Source: Cocos nucifera
Lineage: Eukaryota; Streptophyta; Magnoliopsida; Arecales; Arecaceae
Length of the DNA stretch: 64,000 bases
Assembly (NCBI GenBank): GCA_006176705.1
Contig: QRFJ01000375.1
Coordinates: 682,001 to 746,000, forward strand
Reading direction: 5' to 3'
The notes under the pieces were generated by a model. It ran no database searches. It was not told where the DNA came from and saw only the letters and a program-made list of their open reading frames with translations. Made by a program: the position numbers and the translations under genes. Each line of letters starts with the position of its first letter. Position 1 is the first letter of the stretch. Positions 1 through 11,904 of this stretch are shown here, one piece after another.

Positions 1-2420
1 AGCAAATCTAAAGAAAATTTGGACCATTCAAGAAATGACTGATCCAAAGTTAATAAAGGAGGTTCAGCGCCTAATAGAAAAAATAGCAGCTCTAAATTAT
101 TTTATCTCAAAATCGACTGAGCAATGTATGCCCTTCTTTCAAGTTCTCAAGCAATCAATGAACTTCTGCTGGACTGCTGAATATCAACAAGCATTTAAGA
201 AACTAAAAAACTATCTCGACTTACCTCCCCTTTTAGCAAAGTTTGAATCTAGAGAAGAATTATTTCTGTATCTAGCGGTCTCTCCAACAGTCTTGACAGC
301 AGTCTTAGTCAAGAAAGAGGTGAAAATACAATGATCGATCTACTATATTAGCTGAGTTCTGAAGAATGCCGAGACCAAGTACATCAAGTTAGAAAAGCTA
401 ATTTATACTTTGTTGATTGCAGTACGGAGGCTCCGACCTTATTTTTAGGGGCATACTATAACACTCCTCACTGATCAACCAATCAAAATAGTTCTTCATC
501 GAACGAATGCCTCTAAAAGAATAGCAAAATGGGCAATTGAGCTTATAGAGTTTGACATCAACTACCAACCTCGATCATCAATCAAAGTTTAAATATTGGC
601 AGACTTCATACTGGAATGCACCATCCCGGATGAAGCTGGGCTCGAGCAAAATGAAACTGGAATTTCGTGGTTGTAGCCAAACTCTCCCAAAGAAAGAGTA
701 GACCTCCCTGAAGGTTTTTGGATCCTATACATGGACGACTTATCCAATGCTTCTAGTGTAGGTGCAGGTCTGATTTTGGTCAACTCTGAAGGAATCATTA
801 CAGAATATGCACTACGTTTTAAATTTTCTGCAACAAATAATGGAGCCGATTATGAGGCACTAATCATATAAATGAAGATACCCAAAAAACCAGAAGTAGA
901 TCTGCTCCAAGTTTATAGTAACTCTCAGTTAGTGGTGGAATAAGTCAGTGGCAATTATAAGGCCCGAGAGCATAGCATGATCAAATATTTAGAAAGAGTG
1001 AAGAGTATGATCCTAGCCTTTAGCAGTTTTAATATCAAATAGATTTCGAGAGCAGAGAATATCCAGGCCGACCTTCTCTTTAAATTGGCCACATTAGCCT
1101 CGATTGAACTACCTAAGGAGGTCTTCTTTGAAGTTTTGAAGCATCCAAGTTTGGAGGAGCCACAGTTAGTAATGCAGGTCGACCATGAGCCCAACTGGAT
1201 CGACCCGTAAGTTGTTTATCTTAAAGTAGTTCTTCCTTATGACCCAAAAGAAGCTCGAAACTTAAAAATCAAGCCTTTTGGTATGTTCTATATGAAGGCA
1301 AGCTATATAAAAGATCATATTCTTTACCACTTTTGAAATGTTTTCGACCTTTTGAGGCTAATTTTGCATTATAAAAAGTGCATGAAGAAATCTACGGAAG
1401 TCATTTGAGGGCTAAGTTCTTATCTCACAAGCTACTTCGGCAGGGCTATTATTGACCAATAATGTACCATGATTCTATAAAGTAAGTCAGAAAGTATAAT
1501 CATTGCCAAAGAAATGCAAATATTCAAAGACAGCCAGCTTCTGAGCTTATACCCTTAAATGCCCCATGATCATTTGTATAGTGGGGGATGGACATACTCG
1601 GATCCTTTCCTATGACATCTGGACAGCAAAAGTTTATGTTGGTAGCAATCGATTACTTCACAAAATGGGTTGAAACCGAACCTCTAACAAAAATTACTAA
1701 AACTAAAGTGTAGGACTTTATCTGGAAGTCAATTATGTGCAAATTTAATCTACCTCGAACTCTTATAATAGATAATGGGTGCCAGTTTGCAGGAACAAAA
1801 TTTGTTAAATTTTGTGAAGATCTAAACATTGCCCATAATTTTATATCAGTAGTCTATCCACAAGCAAATGGCGAGACTGAGGTAACCAACCGAACCTTGC
1901 TGCAAGGTATTAAACTAAGACTTGAGAGAGCAAAAGAGACTTGAATAGACGAACTCTATCATGTACTCTGGGCATATCGAACTATCCAAAGATTGCCAAC
2001 CAAAGAGACTCCATTTGCCTTGGCTTTTAGAATAGAAGCGGTCATCCTAATAGAACTCAAACTTCCATCGGTATGAGTCATGGCATTCAATGAGCAGTGC
2101 AACCATAGGATCTCGGGGCTAACCTTGACTTGTTGGAGAAAAAATGGGAAGAAGCTCAAGTATGGATGGCGGCCTACAAGCAGAAAGTTGCTCGCTACTA
2201 TAACTCTAAAGTCAGGAGCAAAGTATTCAAAGTGGGGGACCTGGTACTTCGACGAGTGGCTATTTCATGACCTCAGAATCAAAGAAAGCTCGTCTCAAAT
2301 TGGGAATGCCCATATGAAATCAAGAAGATCATTCAGCTTGGAATTTAATACCTAAAGAAACTCGGAGGAGCAGATCTTTCATGCCTATAGAATTTAGAGA
2401 ATCTACGAATGTACCACCAA
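1..2420 (+). pseudogene. T1 pol remnant: RT end, RNase H, integrase
   Basis: The first ~330 bases encode the end of reverse transcriptase and its connection to RNase H (KEVQRLIEKIAALNYFIS, then KLKNYLDLPPLL). A plant-type second RNase H follows at ~715-1190, with LYMDDLSNAS, a GAGLIL-type stretch and TNNGADYEAL. Integrase spans ~1545-2420 and keeps all three catalytic acidic residues: D in MDILG (~1588), D in IIDNGCQF (~1770), and E in NGETEV (~1875). Stops at ~870, ~942, ~1040 and ~1942 and several frameshifts break it. Most stops are explained by CAA/CAG to TAA/TAG or TGG to TGA. In a live element the product would copy and insert the element's DNA. Confidence 0.85.
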
Positions 2421-2523
2421 TGACTTCATTTCAAATAAAATTTTCATGTTTTAATATCTCCATTCTTGGTATAAATTTGTGATGATAGAAAATAATCCTT
2501 CAAAATAATCAAAGTCTAATCGT

Positions 2524-3160
2524 GTTAAGAACAAGAGGAGGATCTCATCTTGACATGGATGAAAACCTCCAATTATTTAAGATAGAAGGAGAAAAGAGGC
2601 CCTTCAATGGTTCTTTCGTGTCCCTACTATCCTATTAGGAATAGGAGGAGAACCTCATACTAACAAGAGCAAAAACTAACCATGTCAGAAATAAGAGAAG
2701 AACCTCGTCCTGACACGGATGAAGATATCTAGTTATTTAAGATAGAAGAAGGGGAGAGGCCCTTCAACGGACCTTTATTTCTTTTACTATCCTGTTAGGA
2801 ATAGGAGGAGAATCTTATCCTAGAAAAAGCGAAAACTAACCATGTTAGGAATAGGAGGAGAATCTCATCCTGACACGGATGAAGATCTTCGATTATTTAA
2901 GATAGAAGGAGGGGAGAGAATGGCCCTTTCATGTCCCTATTGTCATGTTAGGAACAGAAGGAGAACCTCATCCTAACAAGAGCAAAAACTAATCATGTCA
3001 GAAATAGAAGGAGAACCTCATCCTGACATGGATGAAGACCTCTGATTATTTAAGATAGAAGAAAGGGAGAGGCCCTTCAACGATCCTTTCATGCTCCTGT
3101 TGTCCTATTAAGAGCAGGAGGAGGACCTCATCCTGATACAAATGAAAACCTTTGGTCCTA
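2524..3160 (+). repeat. T1 ~155-bp tandem repeats between pol and the antisense gene
   Basis: The marker GATAGAAG recurs at 2581, 2741, 2901 and 3053, giving periods of 160, 160 and 152 bp over about four units. Each unit carries one or two boxes of the form GTYAGGA, a ~17-base purine-rich spacer, then TCCTRAC, which can fold as a hairpin. The box also occurs in T3 at 20381-20411 and near 21474 and 21587. No coding potential was seen. Confidence 0.8.
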
Positions 3161-3282
3161 GAGGGAGGAAAACATTTCATCAATAGCCATTCTGTCGAAA
3201 GAAGAAGTGAAGAAAAATAAAAAAATCAACAAACATCAAATCCATGCAAAACAAGAAGACAATTGAGGAAAACATCATTTCA

Positions 3283-4204
3283 TTAAGGTCGAAGTTTATT
3301 ACAAAATAATGATCCATAAGACCAGTTACAAAAAGAAGAGGAGAAAGAAAAATGAGTCCTATTCAGGTCAGACTTCGGACTACCAGCTCCAGCCATTGCT
3401 AGAGAGAGATTCAGTCCTTCAACCTTCTCCTTAAGCCTTTGTCGAGCTGCCAAACTCTCCCTAAGCATCCTCTTCCACCTACGTGACTCCTCTATCTCCC
3501 TCAGCCTCTTTCTTAGAACTACAGATTCGGCTTCGACATCCTTCACGATGTCCTCTACGTATGCCATTTGAATCTTCAGTTCACATGGCTCGATTTTATC
3601 TTTTTCATGCATAGCGAACAGGCTCTCTAAAGTACCTCTCAAAAAGAGTATCTCCTATGAATCTCTGCTCGAGCCAGCTCGAGCTCTATTCGATAATTGC
3701 TGTCGAAGTCGAGCAATCTCACCGTCAGTCTATTGAAGTTTATGTTGAAGGTCAGCAACTTGACCACACCAATCTTACCTATAACTCAGAGAATCTTTTT
3801 GACCAATCTCAATCGTACTCAGTTCGATTGGTGGACCAAGCTGAACTTCCTTCGAGTATTTGAATCCTCTCATGCGCAACCCTTAGCTTGATTTCCAAAG
3901 AGCTCTCCTTGGTGATCAAAGTCCAAGCTTTCTCGCTACTAAGCCTCTTCGCTCGTTCCAGTTCTTCAATCAAATGGTCCTTATTGTTGATATAGTCCAT
4001 GGAATTCTTCCTGTGCACCTGGCGCAAACGAGTAACCTCAATCGCCACCTCTGAACAGTCCTTCCTTAACCTCTAAAGCTCATCTTCTATTATCTTTAAC
4101 TTTTTCTTCAAGTGATGAACCTTTTTTTTTAAATTTTCAACCACTATTTTTAGAGGAATGCCCCAAGGTAGGAGATCGGTCTCAATCAGTGATGGTGGGT
4201 TATG
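3283..4204 (-). pseudogene. T1 antisense gene, C-terminal part
   Basis: Two minus-strand open stretches, 4048-3809 and 3642-3283, are separated by a frameshift. They encode charged, heptad-like sequence (for example HLIEELERAKRLSSEKAW and LRKRLREIEESRRWKRM) that reads as coiled coil. The position downstream of pol and the opposite strand match the extra antisense genes described in Tat-lineage elements. It corresponds to the coiled-coil half of the T2 gene but is not a close copy. The upstream half is missing where C1 begins at 4228. The function of this class is unknown. Confidence 0.6.
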
Positions 4205-4227
4205 ACTTTGATTGCTAAAAGAATGCT

Positions 4228-5520
4228 TGTTGCCTAGATAGACAACCTAAGAGGGGGGGTGAATTGGATTTTCAAAAATTAAAATAGATATATGTAGTGC
4301 TAAATGATTAAAACCTATATGAATCAAATGTAAGAGCAAATAGAAGACACAATTAAAAGTACACACACAGACAAGAGGATTTTATAGTGATTCGGTGCTC
4401 TCCCAGCACCTACGTCCACTCCCCAAGTACATTCTTAGGAATTTCACTATAATCCCGCAAGATTATAGTCGGATAATTTTTTTGGGCTCACTATCCAAAA
4501 ATTTAGTTGGTTTTTTTTAGGTTCACCAACCACAACCCTTACAAGAATCAGACGAATCAATCTGAATAAATAGAGGAGAGAGAAAGCTCCAAAACCCAAG
4601 TTTTAGCCCCTGCTGAAATCAAGTACATGAAAATAGGAAAAAGAATTTTACAACTCAAAATGTTCCTTTGAATGAGCAGAAAAGTTATCCTTGCAGTTCG
4701 TTGAAAGCCTCTTTGAATGTGTGGAGTTAATGCACTTGAGAATTCTTCAAAGCTTGAGAGAACAGGTTGATTAAAGATTGGATATTCATTCAAGAATAGA
4801 GTATCCTTTTCTTTCTCTTGTTTTTCTCTTCTTTTGAAAAGTAATCTTTCTTCCTTTTATATCTCCAATATTTTCTTTTTTTTGGTGATGATTGGAGTTC
4901 AGAAAAAGTAAAATCTGATCGTTGGAGAGCAACAACTAACCGTTGGAATGAAAAAAATTTGATCTGGAATGCCCCATCAAAAAGCTGTCACCATGTCTCG
5001 AGACCTTTCGATTTGTCTCGAGATGTCTCGCTAGGTTACGAGGCCTCTCGGATTGATCAGGAGAGCTCTCATCTTTAGTCGCATGAAAAATCATCTTTCT
5101 AAAAAAAATGGCTTGCTTGAGACCAAGATATCTCGCTTTTGAACGAGATATCTTGCTGGAACCGTGAGACCTCTCGAAAATCCTATGAGACCTCTAACTC
5201 TCAGATAATAGAAATTGGATTTCTATCGCCTGAGATTGAGACATCTCGAGATTCACTCAAGACTTCTCGAAATCGAGCCAGAACTGCATTTGCTATGTGC
5301 CAATCCACTCGAGAGCTCTCGAAAAAAATTCAAGATGTCTCGAAGATTGCTCCAAGACAATTTTAGGATATTTGAATTTTATTTGATTTCTACTTTATGT
5401 CTTCCTTATTTTGATCAAAGAGCTCTCTTTCTTCTGATATTGGAATACTTAAAATAAAATATATTAGTAATCACTTGCTTTAATATTTGGTCATCATCAA
5501 AATCACTTAAGGGATCAACA
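4228..5520 (-). repeat. C1 3' LTR, complete (1293 bp)
   Basis: The LTR has canonical termini: on the plus strand it starts TGTTGCCTAG and ends GGGATCAACA. The same sequence recurs from 10981, where the copy is truncated. It holds several degenerate copies of a CTCGAGACCTCTCG-like motif around 4995-5350. A 1.3 kb LTR fits larger copia clades. Confidence 0.85.
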
Positions 5521-5535
5521 ATCTCCTCCTTTTTG
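5521..5535 (-). other. C1 polypurine tract
   Basis: On the minus strand the sequence AAAAAGGAGGAGAT abuts the TGTTGATCCC start of the 3' LTR. This is where second-strand DNA synthesis is primed in LTR retrotransposons. Confidence 0.8.
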
Positions 5536-6179
5536 ATGATAACAAAATATTAAGCAAGCCATAAAAAAAATGTAAGCAATGTATATCAAGAACTAATGAA
5601 TGCAAAATTTTTGTGCTAAAGCTTCCCCTTAGTGTATGCTCTCATGAAATGAATAGGATTTGAATAACATTCTTTTCATTTTGTATTTGTTCATTTCAAT
5701 CATTTCATTTTCGAAAAGTCTCTTTTTTGTGAATTTATATTTTTTATTTGAATGATTATACATTTGTATTTTGTATGTTAGATTTAATTATGCATTTGCA
5801 TATTTCTTCTTAATATTTCTTCCCCTTTTTGTCAGCATCAAAATCACAACAATGAGAGAATCATAAAAAGGCAAGAGCATGAAAAAGATTGATTTCACTG
5901 CAAGATGTGATAATATATAGATAGAGATTTATGTTGGTTTAACAAAAAAATGAATCTCATACCAACATACTTAAACCAAAAGTTAAAATAAAAGAGATAC
6001 TAGACCTAGTCTTCATCAGAGAGGAACTCAATGATTGGTTCAAAGGAGGATTTGGATCTAGTAAAGGACAAGTGAGGAGCAAATTTTTTTTTTTTTGATT
6101 TTTCAAGATTGAATTAGAAGTGTTTAGGATGATAGAGGGAGACCAAAAAATAATCCAAAAAATTTAAGATTAAATATTT
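5536..6179 (-). other. C1 3' noncoding region between pol and the polypurine tract
   Basis: About 640 bp of AT-rich sequence follows the pol stop at 6182-6180. No env-like frame of useful length was found, although SIRE-clade elements often carry one here. Nothing else was recognised. Confidence 0.6.
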
Positions 6180-9100
6180 TTATAAAGGATCACATACACC
6201 AAGTTCACCCTGAATTTTAGAGAATCTATCTTCACTTAGAGATTTTGTAAAAATGTTAGCTAATTGATTTTCAGTTGAAACAAATTCAAGCACAATGTTA
6301 TTATTTTGAACATGATCTCTAATGAAATGATGTCTAATTTCAATGTGTTTGGTTCTTGAATATTGACTAGGATTTTTTATCAGATTTATGGTACTAGTGT
6401 TATCACATTTAATAGGTATCTTATTTTGCTTAATTTCAAAGTCTTCGAGTTATTGTTTGAACCAAAGTATTTGAGCATAGCAACTCCCCGCAGCAACATA
6501 TTCAGTCCCGACCGTTGACAGTGTTACAGAGTTTTGCTTTTTGCTATACCAAGAGATCAAATTCAACCCTAGAAATTGACAAGTGCCATTGGTACTCTTT
6601 CTATCAATTTTACATCCTCCATAGTCTGCATCAGTGTATCCAATCAATTCAATGGAATATTGTTTTGAGTACCAAAGACCTAAGTTGTGTGTGTAAATCA
6701 AATATCTAAAAATTATTTTAATAGCTAATAAGTGTGATTCTTTAAGGTTAGATTGAAATCTAGCACACATGCACACACTAAATAATATATCAGGCCTACT
6801 TGCAGTTAAGTAAAGTAAGGATCCTATCATACCTCTGTAGAGCTTTTCATTTGTATTCTTACCATTCTCATCTTTGTCAAGTTTGCAAGAAGGGCTCATG
6901 GGTGTGCCGATTTTCTTTCCATTTTCCATGCCAAACTTCTTAAGCATCTCCTTGATGTACTTTGTTTGGCTAATGAAAATGCCTTCCTTTGATTGTTTGA
7001 CTTGTAGTCTAAGAAAGAAATTCAGCTCCCCCATCATGCTCATTTCAAATTCACTCTGCATCAACTTAGCAAACTCTTGACAAAAAATTTTATCAGTAGC
7101 TCCGAATATGATGTCATCCACATATATTTGAACTACAAGAAGATTATTTTTTTTTTTCAAAAATAGTGTGGTATCTATACTTCCTCTGATAAAATTATTT
7201 TATAATAAGAATTTGCTCAATCTCTCATACCAAACTCTAGGTGCTTATTTAAGTCCATAGAGTGCTTTATTTAACTTATATACATGATTGGGAAGTGAGT
7301 GATTTTCAAATCTAGGTGGTTGTTCTATAAATACTTCTTGGGCAATATAACCATTTAAAAAGGCACTTTTCACATTCATTTGAAATAATTTAAAATTCAT
7401 ATAACAGACAAAAGCAAGTAACAATCTTATAGCCTCTAATCTTGCTATAGGTGCATATGTTTCATCAAAGTCAATTTTTTCTTCTTGATTATATCCTTTA
7501 GCAACTAATCTAGCTTTATTTTTTACAACATTACCATGTTCATCTAATTTATTCCTAAATATCTATTTTGTACCAATTATAGGATGATTTATGGGTCTGT
7601 TTACAAGAGTCTATACATTATTTCTTTCAAATTAGTTTAGTTCATCTTGCATGACTAGCATCCAATTAGAGTCTTATTCAGCTTCTATGTTTTTAGGTTC
7701 TATTTGAGAAACAAATGCAAAGTAATCAAATGTATCCTTAAAAGAAGATCTAGTTCTTACCTCTTGTGAAGGATCACCTAAAATCAATTCCTTTGAGTGA
7801 TTATGTGCATACCTCCACTTCTTGGGTAGATCTCTATGATCATTAGATGCTTCAATCTCAACATCCTTATCTTGTTCAATAATTATTATAGAGTTATCTT
7901 TGTCATGAATGGTGTTGTCCCTTAAGTTTAGCTTCGTCATTCTATCTTCGAAAATTTCTGTATAATCATCAAAAATATCTTTTTTTCTCAAAAAATGATT
8001 GTTAGCTTCATCAAAAATGACATGTATTAATTCTTCAACAACTAAAGATTGTTTGTTGAAGACTCTATATGCTTTGCTAGATATAGAGTATCCAAGGAAT
8101 ATACCTTCATCTGCCTTAGCATCAAATTTTTCTAGATTATCTTTATCATTGTTATGAATAAAATATTTACAACCAAAAATATGAAAATAATTAATATTAG
8201 GTCTCTTTTCTTTTCAAAGCTTATAGGGGGTTTTCTTTAAAATTGGATGAATAGAAATTCTATTTAGAATCTAACATGTTGTGTTAATGGCTTCAGCCCA
8301 AAAGTGTTTGGATAGATTTCTTTCACACAACATGATACGGGCCATATCAACTAAGGTCCTATTCTTTCTTTCAACAACTTCATTTTGTTAAGGAATTCTA
8401 GGTGCTGAAAAATTATGTTCTATGCCATGTTCATTGCAAAATTCTTTAAAGTATTTATTTTCAAATTCTGTGCTATGATCACTACGGATACATACCATAG
8501 TAGACTTCTTTTTACTTATTATTTTCTTATAAAACTTTAAAAATAATGAAAATGCTTCATCTTTGTGAGCTAAAAATAGAATCCAAGTGAAACGAGAATA
8601 ATCATCAATAATTACTAGACCACACTTCATTCCTCCTAGACTTGTGGTCCTAGTAGGTCCAAACAAATTCATATGAATCAATTCAAGAGGCCTAGAAGTT
8701 GAAAATATATTTTTGGATTTGAAACTCTCCCTAGTTTGTTTTCTGAATTAGCAAGCATCACAAACATGATCAATTTGAAAATTTAGTTTTGGTAGCCCCT
8801 CAACTAAGTCTTTATTATGCAATTTATAAAGAGTATGCATGCTAGCATGACCTAATTTTTGGTGCCAAAGCCAACTAGTTTCTTTTATGTTAGCATATAT
8901 TGCAACTAGAAATTGGCCACTCTTCATGAAAATTTCATCAAGATTCACCATGTAGATATTTCCACACCTAAATCCAATGAATTTTAAAGTATCATCCAAG
9001 GAACTGGACACTTTGCACAAAGAAGATTCAAATGAGACTTTAAAACCTCTATCACATAGTTGACTAATACTAAATGAGTTATGTTTTAAATTATCAACTA

Positions 9101-10919
9101 ATAATACATTATCTATAAAGATCGAAGGAGTAATCTGAATTTTACCATAGCCAATTATTTTACCTTTGTCATTATCACCAAATGTGACTACTCCCCCTTC
9201 CTTTCTTTCTAGGATGATGTATTGTTGCTTGTCACCCAATATATGCCTTGAGTAGCCGCTATCTAAATACTAATTCTATTTTGATCCTTGGGTTGCAAGG
9301 CATTCCGGCATAAATAATTAAGTGATAGTTTTAGGTACCCAAATCTTCTTGGGTCCTTTAGGGTTAGTAGACATGGTTCCTTTAGGAACCCAAATGCTTT
9401 TAACATGCTTTTTATTAACTCTTCTAGTATTGCATTCAAAAGCCTTGTGTCCTATCTTTTTGCATTTAAAGCAAATGGTATGAGAAGTGCTATTAGTGAT
9501 TGGTGCAGTGAAGAAATTTTATAGAAACTTGGTTTTGTCTTTGGATTTATATCCTAGTCCGGCCTTATCATAAACTCCTCTTTGACTATTTAAAATCATT
9601 TGCAATTTTTCAAAACTATAAATAAATTTATCAACTAAAGGCTTTAATTTATCCAATTCATCCTTTAGGATTTTATTTTCTTATTTTAACTTATTATGGC
9701 TACTAATTACCTCTTTCTTTTCTTTCAAAAGTGTTTGAGTCATTTTCTTAAGATTTCTATTTTTTGAGCTTATCTTTTTGAAATCGTTCATCAAATCATA
9801 AAAAGCATCTTGAAACTCATCAAAGGTAAAATTTGAATCAAAAGTGGAGGATACCTCATCATCTTATGCCACGAAACACAAGTTTGCTTCATTTTGATTT
9901 TCTTCCTTCGTGCTTGACTCATCGCTATCGCTCCAAGTTGCTAACATAGATTTCTTTTTTATTCTTTTTGGCCCCTTCTTCAATAAAGGACATTCAATCC
10001 TAAAATGTCCTGACTTCTTGCATTCATAGCAAGTGGGCTAATCTCTCCCTTTTTCTTTTTCTTTCTTCCTGCTAGCTTCTCCTCTAATGAAGTTTCTCTT
10101 CTTAAATTCTTGTCTTCTTCTTCCCATAAATTTTTTGAATTTTTTGATCACCAGGGCCATGTCTTCATCATTTTCCTTACTGGTGGATAGATCATCTTCT
10201 TCTTCATCAGCCATGGATTTCAGCGCTATTATTTTCTTCTTCTTGTGGTCTTCCTCATTGTGCCGACTCATGGCTAGCTCATGTGTTATCAAGGATCCAA
10301 TGAGCTCCTCTAGTGGCAGTGTGTTCAGATCCTTTGCCTCCTGGATGGCTGTTACTTTGACTTCCCATGACCTAGACAAAGATCTGAGGATCTTTCTCAT
10401 CAATTCACTGTTAGTGTAAACTTTACCTAAGCTTTTTAAATCATTTATAATATCAGTGAATCTTGTGTATATGCTGGTGATAGATTTAGTGGGGTCAATT
10501 TTAAATAACTCATATTGGTGAACTAGCATGTTAATTTTAGTTTCTTTTACTTGATTTATCCCTTCATATGTGATCTCAAGTTAGTCCCAATTTTTTTTTG
10601 TAGAATTGCAAGTACAGATTTGGTTAAACTCGTTTGCATCAAGGGCATAATAGAGTACATTCATTGCCTTGGCATTTAATTGGATAAATTTTTTGTCTGT
10701 TTCATCCCAATTCTTCTCTAGCTTAGGAGAGGATGTGCCATTGACAATGATTATAGGTGTGTATGGGCCATTGATAATGACACTCTATATGTCACAGTCA
10801 AGGGCTTGAATAAAAATGCACATGCGAGCTTTCCAATAGGTATAGTTGGACCCATTGAAAAGAGGTGGCCTATTTATGAATTGTCCTTCGATAAGTGAAC
10901 CTTCTAGTTGGGTTGACAT
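6180..10919 (-). pseudogene. C1 gag-pol polyprotein, one frame broken only by stop codons
   Basis: The start ATG at 10919 (MSTQLEGS) follows the primer site by ~45 bases. The stop at 6182-6180 follows ELGVCDPL. The span is exactly 1580 codons, and every open piece (starting at 10529, 9239, 8681, 7991 and 7160) is in the same register, so I see no net frameshift. Gag ~10919-10040; zinc knuckle CYECKKSGHFRIEC ~10035; coiled coil; second knuckle CFKCKKIGHKAFEC ~9470; protease LDSGYSRH ~9265; GAG-pre-integrase KLGHASMHTLYKL ~8850; integrase ~8680-8300; RT with intact YVDDIIFGA ~7135; RNase H with GYTDADYGG ~6640. At least 19 premature stops inactivate it, nearly all explained by C-to-T or G-to-A changes. 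Confidence 0.9.
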
Positions 10920-10965
10920 GATCTCTGTCTCTAGTTAATAAAATCAATAATTAGTAGAGAACCAA

Positions 10966-10980
10966 GGCTCTAATACTAAT
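10966..10980 (-). other. C1 primer binding site (initiator tRNA-Met type)
   Basis: Minus strand just inside the 5' LTR reads ATTAGTATTAGAGCC. This differs by two transitions from the usual plant copia primer site complementary to the 3' end of initiator tRNA-Met. It fixes the element's orientation and the LTR edge at 10981. Confidence 0.75.
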
Positions 10981-11904
10981 TGTTGCCCAGATAGACAACC
11001 TAAGAGGTGGGGTGAATTAGATTTTCAAAAATTAAAATAGATATGTGTAGTGCTAAATGATTAAAATCTAAGTGAATCAAGTGCAAAAACAAATAGAAGA
11101 TATAATTAAGAGCACACACACAAACAAGAGAATTTTATAGTGGTTCGGTGCTTTTCCAGTACCTATGTCCACTCTCCAAGCATACTCTTGGAAATTTCAC
11201 TATAATCCCATAAGATTACAGTCGGATAGTTTTTTCGGGCTCACTATCCAAAAATTTAGTTGATTTTTCCTTAGGTTCACCAACCACAACCCTTACAAGA
11301 ATCAGATGAATCAATATGAATAAACAAAGAAAAGAAAAAGCCTCAAAACCCAAGTTACCAAGTACATGAAAAGAGGAAAATGAATTTTATAACTCGAAAT
11401 GCTTCTTTGAATGAGCAGAAAAGTTATCCTTGTAGTTCGTTGAAAGCCTCTTTGAATGTGTGGAGCTAATGCACTTGAGGATTCTTCAAAGCTTGAGAGA
11501 ACAGATTGATTGGAGATTAGATATTCATTCAAGAATAGAGAGTGTTTTTCTTTCTCTTATTTTTCTCTTCTTTTGAAAAATAATCTTTCTTCCTTTTATA
11601 TCTCCAACATTTTCTTTTTTTAGGTGATGATTAGAGTTTAGAAAAAGCAAAATTTGATCGTTGGAGAGCAGCAACTAACTATTGGAACGAAAAAAATTTG
11701 TCCTGGAATGCCCCATCAAAAAGCTATCATCGTATCTCGAGATCTCTCAGTTTGTCTCGAGACGTCTCGCCAGATTACGAGGCCTCTTAGATTGATCAAG
11801 AGAGCTCTCATCTTCAGTTGCATAAAAAATCATCTTTCTAAAAAAATGGCTCGTCTGAGATCAAGACATCTCGGTTCTGAACAACATGTCTCGCTGGAAC
11901 CGCG
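10981..11904 (-). repeat. C1 5' LTR, truncated
   Basis: The sequence runs parallel to 4228-5160 (TGTTGCCCAG, then the shared motif around 11150-11300, then GTCTCGCTGGAACCGCG). The match stops at 11904, where C0 begins; the remaining ~360 bp of LTR are missing. Confidence 0.85.

Larger units (their letters stand above)
1..4227 (+). mobile_element. T1: Tat-type Ty3/gypsy retrotransposon, 3' part
   Basis: The order is end of reverse transcriptase, RNase H, integrase, tandem repeats, then an antisense gene. This is the order known for Tat-lineage plant gypsy elements. The 5' LTR, gag and protease lie outside the window. The 3' LTR is absent because C1 begins at 4228 and no T1 sequence was recognised beyond it. 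Many in-frame stops and frameshifts make the element non-functional. Confidence 0.85.
4228..11904 (-). mobile_element. C1: SIRE-like Ty1/copia retrotransposon
   Basis: The element reads right to left. The 5' LTR is on the right (10981-11904, truncated), then a methionyl-tRNA primer site, a gag-pol frame (10919 to 6180), a polypurine tract and a complete 3' LTR (4228-5520). Domain order is gag, zinc knuckles, protease, integrase, RT, RNase H, as in Ty1/copia. The long coiled coil after gag, two zinc knuckles and wording of the RT/RNase H suggest the SIRE/Maximus clade. It interrupts T1; its own right end is cut by C0. Confidence 0.9.

Noticed and set aside
5536..6179. Env-like gene in C1
   Set aside because: No open frame of useful length on the element's strand and no membrane-protein features.
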